Assembly (NCBI GenBank): GCA_023396225.1
Contig: JAEWWT010000012.1
Location: 1-51,268, forward strand
Reading direction: 5' to 3'
From: Bacillota bacterium
GTDB lineage: Bacteria; Bacillota; Clostridia; Oscillospirales; Ruminococcaceae
DNA: 51,268 nt
Shown: positions 33,075-41,990 of the stretch, one piece after another
Layout of the letters: every line of letters starts with the position of its first letter
Numbering within the stretch: the first letter of the stretch is position 1
Position numbers and translations under genes: made by a program
Notes under the pieces: generated by a model
What the model was told of the DNA's origin: nothing
Databases searched by the model: none
Seen by the model: only the letters and a program-made list of their open reading frames with translations

Positions 33075-34274
33075 TTAGCGTGACTTATGATGAATAACCG
33101 GCTTCAAAAACTCCTCCAACTTTTCTTTAAGCTGCATTTTCTCAATAAATTTCAGAACCTTATCATATTTATCCTGTAATGCCTTTAATGCTGATTGAAC
33201 TGCAGTAAGATTTTCATTCAAAGAACGTAACTGTTCTTTGCTACCATCAGCATCAGCCTTAAGTTGAGTATTTTCCTCAAAAAGTACAGCCTTTTCTTTT
33301 TCAAGAACATGATACTGGTTTGAAATATTGTTGTTTTCCCGTGATAAACGATAGTTTTCATTTTTAAGTTCCATTTCAGACTGAACAGAATCAGCAAAAT
33401 TATCAAAATCCATTTCAAGCTGTTTCAGATTGCTCGAAAGAATATTATTTTCTTCTGTCAATTCAGAATTTTTAGCTTCAAGATAAATGCATTTATCGTT
33501 AAGGACTGAATTTTCAGCCTCAGCCTTTTTAGAAGAAACGTACCCTTTGGCGGCGGTAGTGAGAGTTTCAAAATCAGACTTTTTCACCGCTACCATATTT
33601 AAAGGCAGGTTCTTTTTTGAAATATTATCAACACTTTCAATCTCAGATGCCTGTTCAGTAAGCTCAGAAATTTGTTCCTGTGTTTTTTTTAGCTTGTATT
33701 CCGAAACAGATAAATGCTCGGCAGTGCTTCCTTTTTCACCACGTTCAAGAACATAACCCCTTGAACTAATAAAATCAAAATACTCATCCTGCAATCTTGA
33801 ATAACTGTCCCGACCTTTCCAGAACTCAGAGCAGTTAATTCTAAGGCAGGGATTTTTCTTGCGGTCTTTGCCCTTGATAACTGGTATGTATGAAACGTGC
33901 ATGTGAGGTGATTTCTCATCCATGTGAACCACAGCAGATACAATAAACTGTTCACCGCCTACTTTTAATGTAACAAAATCATAGGCATCACTGAAAAACC
34001 GTTTTGTCTTTTCTTCACCAAGCCTATCAAAAAACTCTCTATCCGATGTAATCAGAAATTCACACATGACATTGCTCTGTTTTTCTCCTGTAAGTCGAAG
34101 ATTTCCTAAAAGGTTATACTGGGAGCGTATCCGTTCAAATTCCTGATGATAGGTTTCGGATTGAATCTGCTTCATGTGATAATTCAGGTGTGACCGTGAA
34201 AGGTCAATATCCTTGTTGCTGTAATTTTTGTTGAGGCGTTCATTATGGCGTTCGATGAGATGGACAGCACTCAT
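33075..34274 (-). CDS. mob: MobV-family relaxase (Mob/Pre)
   Basis: A 399-residue relaxase. The first motif is HLIERHNERLNKNYSNKDID with RSHLNYH after it. The metal-binding histidine motif is HMDEKSPHMHVSYIPV (about 136-151), as in Mob/Pre proteins of pMV158-type plasmids. The C-terminal half (about 200-385) is a coiled coil. It would nick oriT and pilot the strand during mobilization by a helper system. The probable oriT lies directly upstream (34275-34670). It is followed by the integrase, 113 nt on. Confidence 0.92.
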   Translation of the reverse strand: MSAVHLIERHNERLNKNYSNKDIDLSRSHLNYHMKQIQSETYHQEFERIRSQYNLLGNLRLTGEKQSNVMCEFLITSDREFFDRLGEEKTKRFFSDAYDFVTLKVGGEQFIVSAVVHMDEKSPHMHVSYIPVIKGKDRKKNPCLRINCSEFWKGRDSYSRLQDEYFDFISSRGYVLERGEKGSTAEHLSVSEYKLKKTQEQISELTEQASEIESVDNISKKNLPLNMVAVKKSDFETLTTAAKGYVSSKKAEAENSVLNDKCIYLEAKNSELTEENNILSSNLKQLEMDFDNFADSVQSEMELKNENYRLSRENNNISNQYHVLEKEKAVLFEENTQLKADADGSKEQLRSLNENLTAVQSALKALQDKYDKVLKFIEKMQLKEKLEEFLKPVIHHKSR

Positions 34275-34670
34275 CTTATGATTTTCATTTCTGATAATTG
34301 CATAGCTGATACGAAGCCCTCCTTTGAGTGAAGTAATGGGAGCGAAGCGACAGTCTCTATTCTCGGAATAGTTCTAACCCACTATAACTATTTTTGCGAA
34401 AATAGTTGTGGGCCAGCCGTTCCTACTGGACTCCCTTAAAATTCGGTCTGCGACCTCATGATTGCAGGACGTAGCCTGCAAAATTAGGACACCCCTGCGG
34501 ACGTGGGTTCGGACGGCTTAGAAAAACTTTTAAGGTTGGCGGGCAAAAGTGCCGTCCGCCCGTCCGAATGGCTTAAATACGTGGTTTATGCCGTCCGAAA
34601 TGCCTGTCCCAAGCCTGTCCGAAGATAATATTTTGACGTCCCGGACGCCTCGGACGCCAAAACTTCACGT
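34275..34670 (-). other. Likely oriT / structured non-coding region of element 1
   Basis: A GC-richer, gene-free stretch between the relaxase and primase genes. It has a long hairpin, CCCAC...GTGGG with an AACTATTTT/AAAATAGTT core, at about 34379-34413. A short one, CTATTCtcGGAATAG, lies just before it. Many GTCCG/CGGAC repeats lie in both orientations from 34497 to 34668. MobV origins lie immediately upstream of mob and carry such inverted repeats. The nick site cannot be fixed by eye. Confidence 0.55.
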
Positions 34671-36050
34671 CTATTTAAGAAATGATACATAATGTGTTTT
34701 AATGCCCTTATACCCTCGAACTTCACGCCTTGCGTCTGCCTTAATATGGTTAGTGAAAGTGATACCATATTTATATGAATTCGCTTTCAGCCATGAACTG
34801 AAAGTATCCTTTTTTAATGCCGTCATTAGATTATTATTACACCAGTCAATGTATCCTGAATAAAGGTCAGCAGTACCAACCTCGAAATCAGTACCAAAAG
34901 AGATGTAAGTTCTGTCCTGCAAGAACTCAATTATGTTGCAGTTGTCCGCCATGACTTCAGCTACATTACGCATTGTTTTATCTGACACTGTAAACTGAAA
35001 ATTATTCTTAATAAGCCTTAAAAGCCCATCAAACATCCAGATAAAAACCTTTTCTTTTTCCTCAATAAATTCATCTGCAATGTTAGGGTCTTTAATTCTG
35101 TTTGGCGGTAGTGGTTTTACTGTAAGTACCAAAAGCCTTCTTTGAAAACCGTCCGATTTATCATAGAGAGCTTTGGGAGAGCCATTTCCGAAACTAAGAA
35201 ACCGAGCGTAAAGGAGAGCCTGTTCCGACTGCATTCCTTTGGCTTCAACATCAACAGGGATTTCAGCAGTAACAAGATTTTTTATGTAGCTTGTACTTGG
35301 CAGCCCCTCCATTTTCATGTCATCATCAAGCATAACAAGTTTATCCTTAAGGTTTATACGGAAGAATTTATCCGTTTCAATCCGATGAAATGTACCGCAG
35401 AGAAGTGAATTTTTAAATATTTCCTTCATGATAATGCCGATACGGCTTTTACCCTCACCGCCATTTCCGATAATGAACATCATCGCCTGTGCTTTTGTTG
35501 ATGGTATCAAACAATATCCCATAAACTCCTGCAAGGTTGTGATGTCATCCATATCAAGCAAGTCAATTAAGAACGTCAAAAAATTTGTTGGATAATATAC
35601 ACCATTTCTGATTTCAGGGTGATACGCAACATTCAAGCGATTGGTACAGAACTGCTTGCCCTCAATGAACGTGCCGTCTGTTTTTAGAACACCATTAAGG
35701 AGATGTATTTCGTCCTGTTTTACTTCAAGCGGTTCGCTGTAACAGTAAAGCTTAAGTGCCTCAAATAGATTATTAACCCTCCGTGAAATATTGCTTGCGA
35801 TGAATTCAGTCAGTTTCATTGCTATTTGATAATTGATAACGTTGTCTGAAATCTCACCATCAATGCCATAAAATCTGCCGTTAATGCATTTAAGCGGTCT
35901 TTTTGAAACAAAACCTTCACAGAAGATAACTTCATTTATGCTGTTTTTCTCGCCGAGCCATAAAGGGTATAAACACTCTTTACTACCTTGCAGCATGAGT
36001 TCGTTTGACTGGGGATTTGCATTGCTGTAATCGTTGTTCAATTCTTTCAA
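34671..36050 (-). CDS. Primase/helicase, phage P4 D5-like (DUF5906 type)
   Basis: A 459-residue AAA+ helicase of the D5/P4 primase C-terminal type. LDLLDMDDITTLQEFMGYCLIPS marks the D5_N-like region, the Walker A is GNGGEGKSR, and KLVMLDDDMKME is Walker B. The C-terminal part has a winged-helix character. There is no ATG near the 5' end: the candidates are TTG codons at 36050 and 36041, the latter 9 nt after GGAGG. It overlaps the CHC2 protein gene, so the pair forms a split primase/helicase for element replication. Confidence 0.85.
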   Translation of the reverse strand: MKELNNDYSNANPQSNELMLQGSKECLYPLWLGEKNSINEVIFCEGFVSKRPLKCINGRFYGIDGEISDNVINYQIAMKLTEFIASNISRRVNNLFEALKLYCYSEPLEVKQDEIHLLNGVLKTDGTFIEGKQFCTNRLNVAYHPEIRNGVYYPTNFLTFLIDLLDMDDITTLQEFMGYCLIPSTKAQAMMFIIGNGGEGKSRIGIIMKEIFKNSLLCGTFHRIETDKFFRINLKDKLVMLDDDMKMEGLPSTSYIKNLVTAEIPVDVEAKGMQSEQALLYARFLSFGNGSPKALYDKSDGFQRRLLVLTVKPLPPNRIKDPNIADEFIEEKEKVFIWMFDGLLRLIKNNFQFTVSDKTMRNVAEVMADNCNIIEFLQDRTYISFGTDFEVGTADLYSGYIDWCNNNLMTALKKDTFSSWLKANSYKYGITFTNHIKADARREVRGYKGIKTHYVSFLK

Positions 36051-36588
36051 CCTCCTCTTTAAGTTTTAATCTGCCTGATTTATCCGCATTAAGAAATTCC
36101 TCAAAAAGATAATCCGTTCTGTCAGTGTTCATAAGACTTTCTACAAATAGCAGATGGTGCTTTTCATCCATAGTTTTGGGAGAGTATTTCCGCCGCCATT
36201 CAATAAGAAGTCGAGAGTAATCCGTAATTGCTTTCCACGCTGACTGTTCCCACTGGTCATAAGCAAGACGTTCAACCTGCCGTTGTTGGTATTCTGTAAT
36301 CTGTCCCGCAGACAATGGCTTGTCCATGTCGATATGTAAGCCAAAATCATAGTCCAATCTTTTTACAGCTTCCACAGATGAAATACCAAATATTTTAGCT
36401 GTAAAGTCAATCACATCGCCATGTTCGCCGCAACCGAAGCAGTGAAAGTTATTTTCATAAATCTTCATAGACGGCGTTTTTTCGTTATGGAACGGACATA
36501 AGCACATCCCATGTGAAACTGATGCACCATAAAACTTTGCAACATCAAGCATATTAAGTTCTGATTTTACCTGTTCAAATATTGTCAT
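35983..36588 (-). CDS. CHC2 zinc-finger primase-like protein
   Basis: A 201-residue protein with the CHC2 zinc finger of DnaG-type primases (GMCLCPFHNEKTPSMKIYE, then NNFHCFGCGEHGDVIDF, about residues 27-66). No TOPRIM catalytic domain follows; the rest is helical. It is probably the primer-recognition part of the element's replication module, working with the helicase overlapping its 3' end. Its ATG overlaps the stop of the preceding HTH gene (ATGA), with GGAGG upstream. Confidence 0.88.
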   Translation of the reverse strand: MTIFEQVKSELNMLDVAKFYGASVSHGMCLCPFHNEKTPSMKIYENNFHCFGCGEHGDVIDFTAKIFGISSVEAVKRLDYDFGLHIDMDKPLSAGQITEYQQRQVERLAYDQWEQSAWKAITDYSRLLIEWRRKYSPKTMDEKHHLLFVESLMNTDRTDYLFEEFLNADKSGRLKLKEEVERIEQRLQQCKSPVKRTHAAR

Positions 36589-36872
36589 GCAGCACCTCCA
36601 AAGTAACAGAGCAATGCACTCTTTGAAATTAATATCTTTCCCTTTTTGCCCTGACCAGTACGAATGTAAGGTAGCTTTTCCTGTGCTATAAGCTGGCGGA
36701 TGGTATGCTCGGACAAGCCTTTGATTTCCTCAGTGCATTCCTTAATGGTGAGCATTTCAACTTTCTGCGGAACACTTTGAACTGGTGTTGGCTGAAAAGC
36801 ATCAGCTTCAAGCTTAGCTTGTAAGAGTGTAACGACCTCTGTGATAAGTTCCTGTTTTTGTTTGATTGTCAT
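36585..36872 (-). CDS. Excisionase-like HTH protein
   Basis: A 95-residue protein. Its C-terminal half is a MerR/excisionase-type helix-turn-helix (MLTIKECTEEIKGLSEHTIRQLIAQEKLPYIRTG, then KILISKSALLCYF). The start is the ATG at 36870-36872, seven bases after AGGAGG; a longer frame upstream has no ribosome site. It heads the replication operon, so it may regulate it, direct excision, or both. Confidence 0.8.
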   Translation of the reverse strand: MTIKQKQELITEVVTLLQAKLEADAFQPTPVQSVPQKVEMLTIKECTEEIKGLSEHTIRQLIAQEKLPYIRTGQGKKGKILISKSALLCYFGGAA

Positions 36873-37784
36873 TTGTTTGACCTCCTGTAATTTGATTTGA
36901 GAGAGCATTGAAAAAGCATTTTTCATAAGTACCTACAAAATCAGCTTAAAATGTGAATTCTTTGAGCTGCTTTTTTGTAACTTTGTATAACTGCATAAAA
37001 CATGCTTGATTTCTTGTTGAAACCTTATAAAGAATGTGCTTCTTCACTCGTTAGGACAAAATATTGCGTTTTTTATGGTCTTTTCAAAAAAATAATTTGT
37101 AAGTTCTCCAATTTGCATAAAATGAGTGTCTGAATTATGATAACTGCTTGTATGTTTTGCACTCTCATAACTTAAGGACAGTCAGAGCCTGTTTTTTAGT
37201 AGCGAATCTGAAAATTTGGAAGTTTACACAACAGCAGAGCCTTTTTAGGTAAGCTACGTTATGCAGATTTGCCATCTCGGTAATATAGGACACTGCAAGG
37301 ACGTTTTGTCGGACTGCTTTTTCAAAGTTTGTGCAGATTCATAAAGATAGGACTGATTTTTATAACAAAATTGATGAAATTTCAACTGCTCTCGTAAGAA
37401 AGGACAAAAAAGCAGCCTGCTTCTCGTTTTTGAGAAACAGGCTGATTTAAATTTAGCTCAGATACCACGTAAGGATTGTTTACGGGGTATCAATCCATTT
37501 AAGATAGCTGAAGCATACATTATATGCCTCAGGTTATGGCTTTAATATGATTGAACTGAGGCAAACAATGTTTGTATCAGGTGTAAAATAAAAATACAAT
37601 GAAATAATATTAAATGGATGATTATTACAAAAGTGGGATGAGGTTTAATTGTATCAAGATAATATTAAATTTTGGTGTTGCAGTGTTGTTATTTTTATTA
37701 CCTGTACCGTTTTATAATGGTTTAGTATAAAGGTTTTCTAGTGAAAATTCATTGAACGTGAATTTAATAGAAATTGATTTGTCA
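36873..37784. repeat. Non-coding control region with degenerate AGGACA repeats
   Basis: About 0.9 kb without a gene separates the two opposed operons of element 1. Five copies of a loose unit, CTC.TAA then 0-5 nt then (A/T)AGGACA, occur near 37048, 37161, 37275, 37340 and 37391. T-runs follow several of them. The place, directly upstream of the primase operon, suggests a replication origin or operator cluster. No match to a known iteron family is claimed. Confidence 0.4.
37407..37443 (-). terminator. Hairpin terminator (minus strand) in the control region
   Basis: 37414-37425 pairs with 37432-37443 (12 bp, one mismatch), followed on the minus strand by GCTTTTTTG. It would block transcription entering the control region from the cargo side. 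Confidence 0.65.
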
Positions 37785-37813
37785 TTGATTTTTAGCAGAT
37801 TTTATGTTATGAT
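37785..37813 (+). promoter_or_regulatory. Promoter of the type III RM operon
   Basis: TTGATT (37785-37790) and TATGAT (37808-37813) are 17 nt apart, with an extended TGT before the -10. It lies about 90 nt before the first gene. Confidence 0.55.
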
Positions 37814-37902
37814 ATAATATAAATAATTGTTAGTAGTCTAAAGTTCAAATATGAAAAAGTAAAAGCTTATAGCGAGATAGTATTTGTTGAGGAGATAAGA
37901 TA

Positions 37903-38610
37903 ATGTTTAGTGTGTTGTTAGGAGTTTTATCCAGTCTTGTGGCAACAATTATATGGGTAATATTTACACAGCTATACGATTTTAACGCCAAAAAAAATAT
38001 TAATATGTTACTTGAGTTGTTATGCGATTGTGCAGAACAATTTGATACAGCAATGGAGTTTTCAGATTGTAGTATGGCAGAATTACAAGCTGATAAGATA
38101 ATAGAGTATTGCAAAGAAATATTCATGTCAATAAAGTATTTTACATATTCCCCTAAAAAGAACAAACTTATGTTAACACTTTTATACAATACTTATTACA
38201 CAATTAGCATATATAAGCGTGTTTGGGTGGGATATGACGGAGAACAAGAAAAAAATGCACGACTTTCGAGGTTTAAAAGAAAATATTATTATAAAGTAAA
38301 GATATATGATTTGGTAGACGGAAATTTAGGTCAAGAGATAAGTTTTTTGAAAATCACATGTGAAATATTGCATGAGCTTAACAATCATTGTTCTGTTTCA
38401 AAGGCTTTAAAGGATAATTATTATTTGAATGAACATACAACGAAAAAGATAGATACTTACATTGAATTAATAGCACCTGTAAATTATAAATGTAAGTGTA
38501 CACATATTAATAAATATGATTTGCGAGGTGGCATATTTTACAAAGAAGAGTATGTTAGTTATTTGAAGAAACTATTGCAGGAGGAACCAACTAATGAACA
38601 ACAAACTTGA
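37903..38610 (+). CDS. Membrane-anchored protein of unknown function, first gene of the RM operon
   Basis: A 235-residue protein that I do not recognise. One N-terminal membrane segment (MFSVLLGVLSSLVATIIWVIF) is followed by a mostly helical cytosolic domain with a cysteine-containing LLELLCDCAEQFD and, late, YKCKCTHINKYDLRGG. GAGGAG precedes the ATG. The gene overlaps the mod start by 17 nt, so the two are translationally coupled. The context makes it a possible regulator or membrane partner of the restriction system. Confidence 0.75.
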   Translation: MFSVLLGVLSSLVATIIWVIFTQLYDFNAKKNINMLLELLCDCAEQFDTAMEFSDCSMAELQADKIIEYCKEIFMSIKYFTYSPKKNKLMLTLLYNTYYTISIYKRVWVGYDGEQEKNARLSRFKRKYYYKVKIYDLVDGNLGQEISFLKITCEILHELNNHCSVSKALKDNYYLNEHTTKKIDTYIELIAPVNYKCKCTHINKYDLRGGIFYKEEYVSYLKKLLQEEPTNEQQT

Positions 38611-40528
38611 TGGCTTAACATTAAACCTTGAGGGGACAAACAAGGACAAACTAAAGCTAATATTCCCTGAATGTTTTAGCGAGGACAAGCTTGATATAGA
38701 TAAATTACTTTCCCTTTGCGGTGAATACATAGATAACGATTTTGAAAAATATAAATTTGAGTGGAAAGGCAAAACACAATGCTTACGTCTTGCACAGAAA
38801 CGCTCCACAGGCACTCTCCGCCCATGTCGAGAGGAAAGCGTAAACTTTGATACAACGCAAAACCTTTATATTGAGGGTGATAACTTAGAGGTATTAAAGC
38901 TGTTGCAGTCGTCATATTTCCGAAAGGTTAAGATGATTTACATAGACCCGCCGTATAATACAGGCAATGATTTTGTTTATGCTGATGACTTTGCCGACCC
39001 TATGGCACGTTATAAAGAGGTTACACAGCAGACAACAAAGAGTAACCCTGAAACTATGGGAAGATACCACACAAACTGGCTTAATATGATATATCCTCGC
39101 TTGCGTTTAGCGTCGAACTTACTTCGTGATGATGGTGTTATTTTTATTAGCATTGATGATAATGAGGTGCATAATCTCCGCAAGATTTGTGATGAAGTTT
39201 TTGGTGAGGAGAATTTTGTTTCTGAACTTATTTGGGAAAGAGCATACTCCCCTAAGAATGATGCAAAATATATTTCTAATAGCCATGACTATGTAATAAT
39301 GTATGCTAAATCATTAGATAATTTTAAAATAGGCAGATTACCACGAACTGAAGAAGCAAATGCACGTTATCAAAATCCAGATAATGACCCTCGTGGAGTG
39401 TGGAAACCAAGCGATATGTCCGTAAAAACTTATAATGCTGAATGTGACTACCCAATTACAGCACCATCTGGTCGTGTAATTGAGCCTCCAACAGGACGCT
39501 GTTGGAGGCTCTCTAAAAAAGCTTTTTTAGAGAGACTCTCCGATAATCGTATTTATTTTGGCACCGATGGAAACAGCGTGCCACAAATGAAACGTTTTTT
39601 AACTGAACTAAAATTTGACGGAATGGCACCACAATCAATTATGTTTTATAAGGATGTTGGACATAGTCAAGAAGGTGCAAAAGAAGTTACTGCCTTATTA
39701 GAATCAGGTTCATTTGACGGGCCGAAGCCATTAAGATTACTAAAACGTTTGTTAACGCTTGCTAACTTAGAAAGCGATTCAATAATCCTTGACTTCTTTA
39801 GTGGTTCTGCAACTACAGCCCAAGCAGTAATGCAACTTAACGCCGAAGACGGCGGAAATAGAAAATTTATTATGGTGCAGCTCCCAGAGATTACAGACGA
39901 AAATAGCGAAGCTTTTAAGGCAGGCTATAAGAATATTTGCGAAATAGGAAAAGAACGCATAAGACGTGCTGGCGAGAAATTATCTTATAATGTTACTATT
40001 GAACACCCTATTCACGCAAAAGAAGAGTGGATTGGTGAAGATGGTGTAAATTACAGGCGTGAACATAGGAAAATAACTGAAAGAGAACGTTTTGGCGGTG
40101 AACCACTTTGTGACACGGGCTTCAAGGTTTTCAAACTTGATACATCTAACCTTTTGGAATGGGACGGAACGCCTATCCCTGAGTATAATCAGCTTGAATT
40201 TGCCAACCGTCTTAATAAAATGGTTAACGGAATAAAGGCTGATAGAACGGATATGGATGTCGTTAATGAGATTATGCTCAAAATGGGTTACGCCCTTGAT
40301 ACTACTGTTTCTTATGTTGAAATTGGAGATAAGATAGCTTATGTTGTCGGAGAAATGTCGCTTATTGTATGCCTTTGCAACGGTATTACAGCGGAGGATA
40401 TTGAAAAGCTGGCAGACTTTAAACCTGAAAAAATTGTTATGTCGGATAGCTGTTTTGCTGATTCCGTTGTTATGAGTAATGCTTTCTATATCCTTAGAGA
40501 TAGAGGCATTGAGTTAAAATTGGTGTGA
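38594..40528 (+). CDS. mod: Type III DNA methyltransferase (Mod)
   Basis: A 644-residue beta-class adenine-N6 methyltransferase. Motif IV is DPPYNTGNDF (118-127). The target-recognition region lies between about 215 and 350. The SAM-binding motif is LDFFSGSATTAQAV (about 399-412), followed by FIMVQLPE. It gives both sequence recognition and protective methylation of one strand in type III systems and forms a complex with Res. AGGAGG lies upstream of the ATG. The coding DNA holds two overlapping palindromes at 39482-39534, within the conserved PPTGRCWRLSKKAF segment. Confidence 0.94.
   Translation: MNNKLDGLTLNLEGTNKDKLKLIFPECFSEDKLDIDKLLSLCGEYIDNDFEKYKFEWKGKTQCLRLAQKRSTGTLRPCREESVNFDTTQNLYIEGDNLEVLKLLQSSYFRKVKMIYIDPPYNTGNDFVYADDFADPMARYKEVTQQTTKSNPETMGRYHTNWLNMIYPRLRLASNLLRDDGVIFISIDDNEVHNLRKICDEVFGEENFVSELIWERAYSPKNDAKYISNSHDYVIMYAKSLDNFKIGRLPRTEEANARYQNPDNDPRGVWKPSDMSVKTYNAECDYPITAPSGRVIEPPTGRCWRLSKKAFLERLSDNRIYFGTDGNSVPQMKRFLTELKFDGMAPQSIMFYKDVGHSQEGAKEVTALLESGSFDGPKPLRLLKRLLTLANLESDSIILDFFSGSATTAQAVMQLNAEDGGNRKFIMVQLPEITDENSEAFKAGYKNICEIGKERIRRAGEKLSYNVTIEHPIHAKEEWIGEDGVNYRREHRKITERERFGGEPLCDTGFKVFKLDTSNLLEWDGTPIPEYNQLEFANRLNKMVNGIKADRTDMDVVNEIMLKMGYALDTTVSYVEIGDKIAYVVGEMSLIVCLCNGITAEDIEKLADFKPEKIVMSDSCFADSVVMSNAFYILRDRGIELKLV
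39482..39534. repeat. Overlapping palindromes inside mod
   Basis: 39482-39494 is the exact reverse complement of 39499-39511 (13 bp, 4-nt spacer). 39509-39534 is a perfect 26-nt palindrome centred on AAGCTT. Both lie in frame within mod, at the start of a conserved block. Confidence 0.85.
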
Positions 40529-40538
40529 GGGTTTCGTT

Positions 40539-41882
40539 ATGAAAAAAGGGAAAGTGTTTATAAGTTCAACTATTTATGACTTTAAAGACTTGCGTTCTGC
40601 CATAAAATACTGGCTAAGTGAATTAGGATATGAAGTTTATATGTCCGAATACTCTGATTTTCCGAGAAATGCAGAAGATAATTCGTATCAAACTTGTTTA
40701 TCAACTATTGAGCAATGTGATTGGTTTATATTGCTTATCGGAAATAGAGTTGGCGGTAAAATACATGATGACATTTCAGATCAAATTATCAGCATTACAC
40801 GAAAAGAATATCGTGTAGCATATGACCTGTTTAAAAAAGGAAAAATTAAAAAAGTAATTTCCTTTATAAGAAAAGATGTTTGGACAGCTAAAGAAGAACG
40901 AAATAGCCTATGCAATGCTACAGATAATGAAGATTTAGCTAATATAATCAAATCTACTCCGTCAAAACATGCATATGAACCGTCTGAAATATTTAGCTTT
41001 ATTGATGAAGTTAGAAGAATTGATGACATGGCGAATGCTAATAAAGGAAAGACCGAATATCCCAAAAATAATTGGATAAATCTATTTGATAATTTTACAG
41101 AGATAGTTGATACATTGAAAATCGAACTAAATTTATCTAATAATTTTTCAACACTTATTTGGAATGCAAATATAACTGAGGAAATTAAACAAAACCTCAA
41201 AAGACTTGTAGTAAAAAATTCATCTGGTACTTTTGGATTTTATTCAACTATAACAGCAATTAGGGATAAATGTATCGAACAGTTAAGAGAAAATGGAAAA
41301 TCACATGTAATGTTATCCTATAATGACTGTGCTGTAATAGGCGGAACTTTCATTGTGAACATTATACTAAAATCCCATATTTTAAAGGAAAGCCTATTAG
41401 AAGGACATTTCCTTGAATATAATGCAACCATAAATAAATATGAGACCAATTACCTTTATAAACAAGTATCCCTGCTGATTGATTTAATTGAGAAGAATAA
41501 TGAATCACATCAGTTTTTTATGGATGCTCATGTTTATATTGCTACAGAGCATGATAACCACAAATATAACAAGGATGAAATCATAAGAATAGAATACACA
41601 AAAATTGCTCCGATACTTATGGAACATGATCAACTTAGTAATATACTTAATCTATCAATTTATGTATTAAAAAGCATAAATTCCGATTGTTATGTTGATA
41701 CTCCACAACTTTATCCTATTAGGTTATATGACAATTTTAATACCATGCCTGACGACAAAAAAGAACTCTTTAATAGTTATGATGAGTTTTATGGTAAAGA
41801 AATATCTGATGAAGATGTAGATAAATTATTGGAAATTTTAACCGGGAATTCTGATAGCATGTTTAATAAAAATGAATCTTAA
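40539..41882 (+). CDS. DUF4062 domain protein embedded in the RM operon
   Basis: A 447-residue protein. The N-terminal 100 residues are a DUF4062 domain (KVFISSTIYDFKDLRSAIKYWL, then EQCDWFILLIGNRVGGKI, then ITRKEYRVAY), a TIR/SLOG-like fold often fused to NTPases in defence and signalling proteins. The remaining 340 residues are unfamiliar: no P-loop, largely helical, with a central segment HVMLSYNDCAVIGGTFIVNI. It begins 10 nt after the mod stop. Its 3' end overlaps the fossil res start at 41872. Placement between mod and res suggests an accessory or abortive effector. Confidence 0.8.
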   Translation: MKKGKVFISSTIYDFKDLRSAIKYWLSELGYEVYMSEYSDFPRNAEDNSYQTCLSTIEQCDWFILLIGNRVGGKIHDDISDQIISITRKEYRVAYDLFKKGKIKKVISFIRKDVWTAKEERNSLCNATDNEDLANIIKSTPSKHAYEPSEIFSFIDEVRRIDDMANANKGKTEYPKNNWINLFDNFTEIVDTLKIELNLSNNFSTLIWNANITEEIKQNLKRLVVKNSSGTFGFYSTITAIRDKCIEQLRENGKSHVMLSYNDCAVIGGTFIVNIILKSHILKESLLEGHFLEYNATINKYETNYLYKQVSLLIDLIEKNNESHQFFMDAHVYIATEHDNHKYNKDEIIRIEYTKIAPILMEHDQLSNILNLSIYVLKSINSDCYVDTPQLYPIRLYDNFNTMPDDKKELFNSYDEFYGKEISDEDVDKLLEILTGNSDSMFNKNES

Positions 41883-41978
41883 ATTTAAAACTCAGACCTT
41901 TCAAACAGATTCAGTAAATGTAATTGCTGTGCTTTCTATATCCAAAGAGATAGAGGTATTGCGTTTAAGTTGATTTAG
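41872..41978 (+). pseudogene. Fossil junction: start of a res gene fused to the end of a mod gene
   Basis: From 41872 the frame reads MNLKFKTQTFQTDSVNVIA, which aligns without gaps to the Res start MKLKFKIQPFQTHAVNAIA; I count about 50 of 66 bases identical. From 41928 a different frame reads CAFYIQRDRGIAFKLI and a stop, matching the Mod end NAFYILRDRGIELKLV. The switch occurs at a shared CTTTC-like run. It is the scar of recombination between mod and res copies and lies exactly between the two cargo genes. Confidence 0.9.
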
Positions 41979-41990
41979 GGGGAGAAGTAT

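Noticed and set aside
34586..34768. 60-codon minus-strand frame across the GC-rich region
   Set aside because: It is composed largely of the GTCCG repeats and overlaps the primase 3' end in another frame; the composition is not protein-like.
36873..37784. Possible CRISPR array
   Set aside because: The repeats are degenerate, short and unevenly spaced, and no cas genes are in the window.
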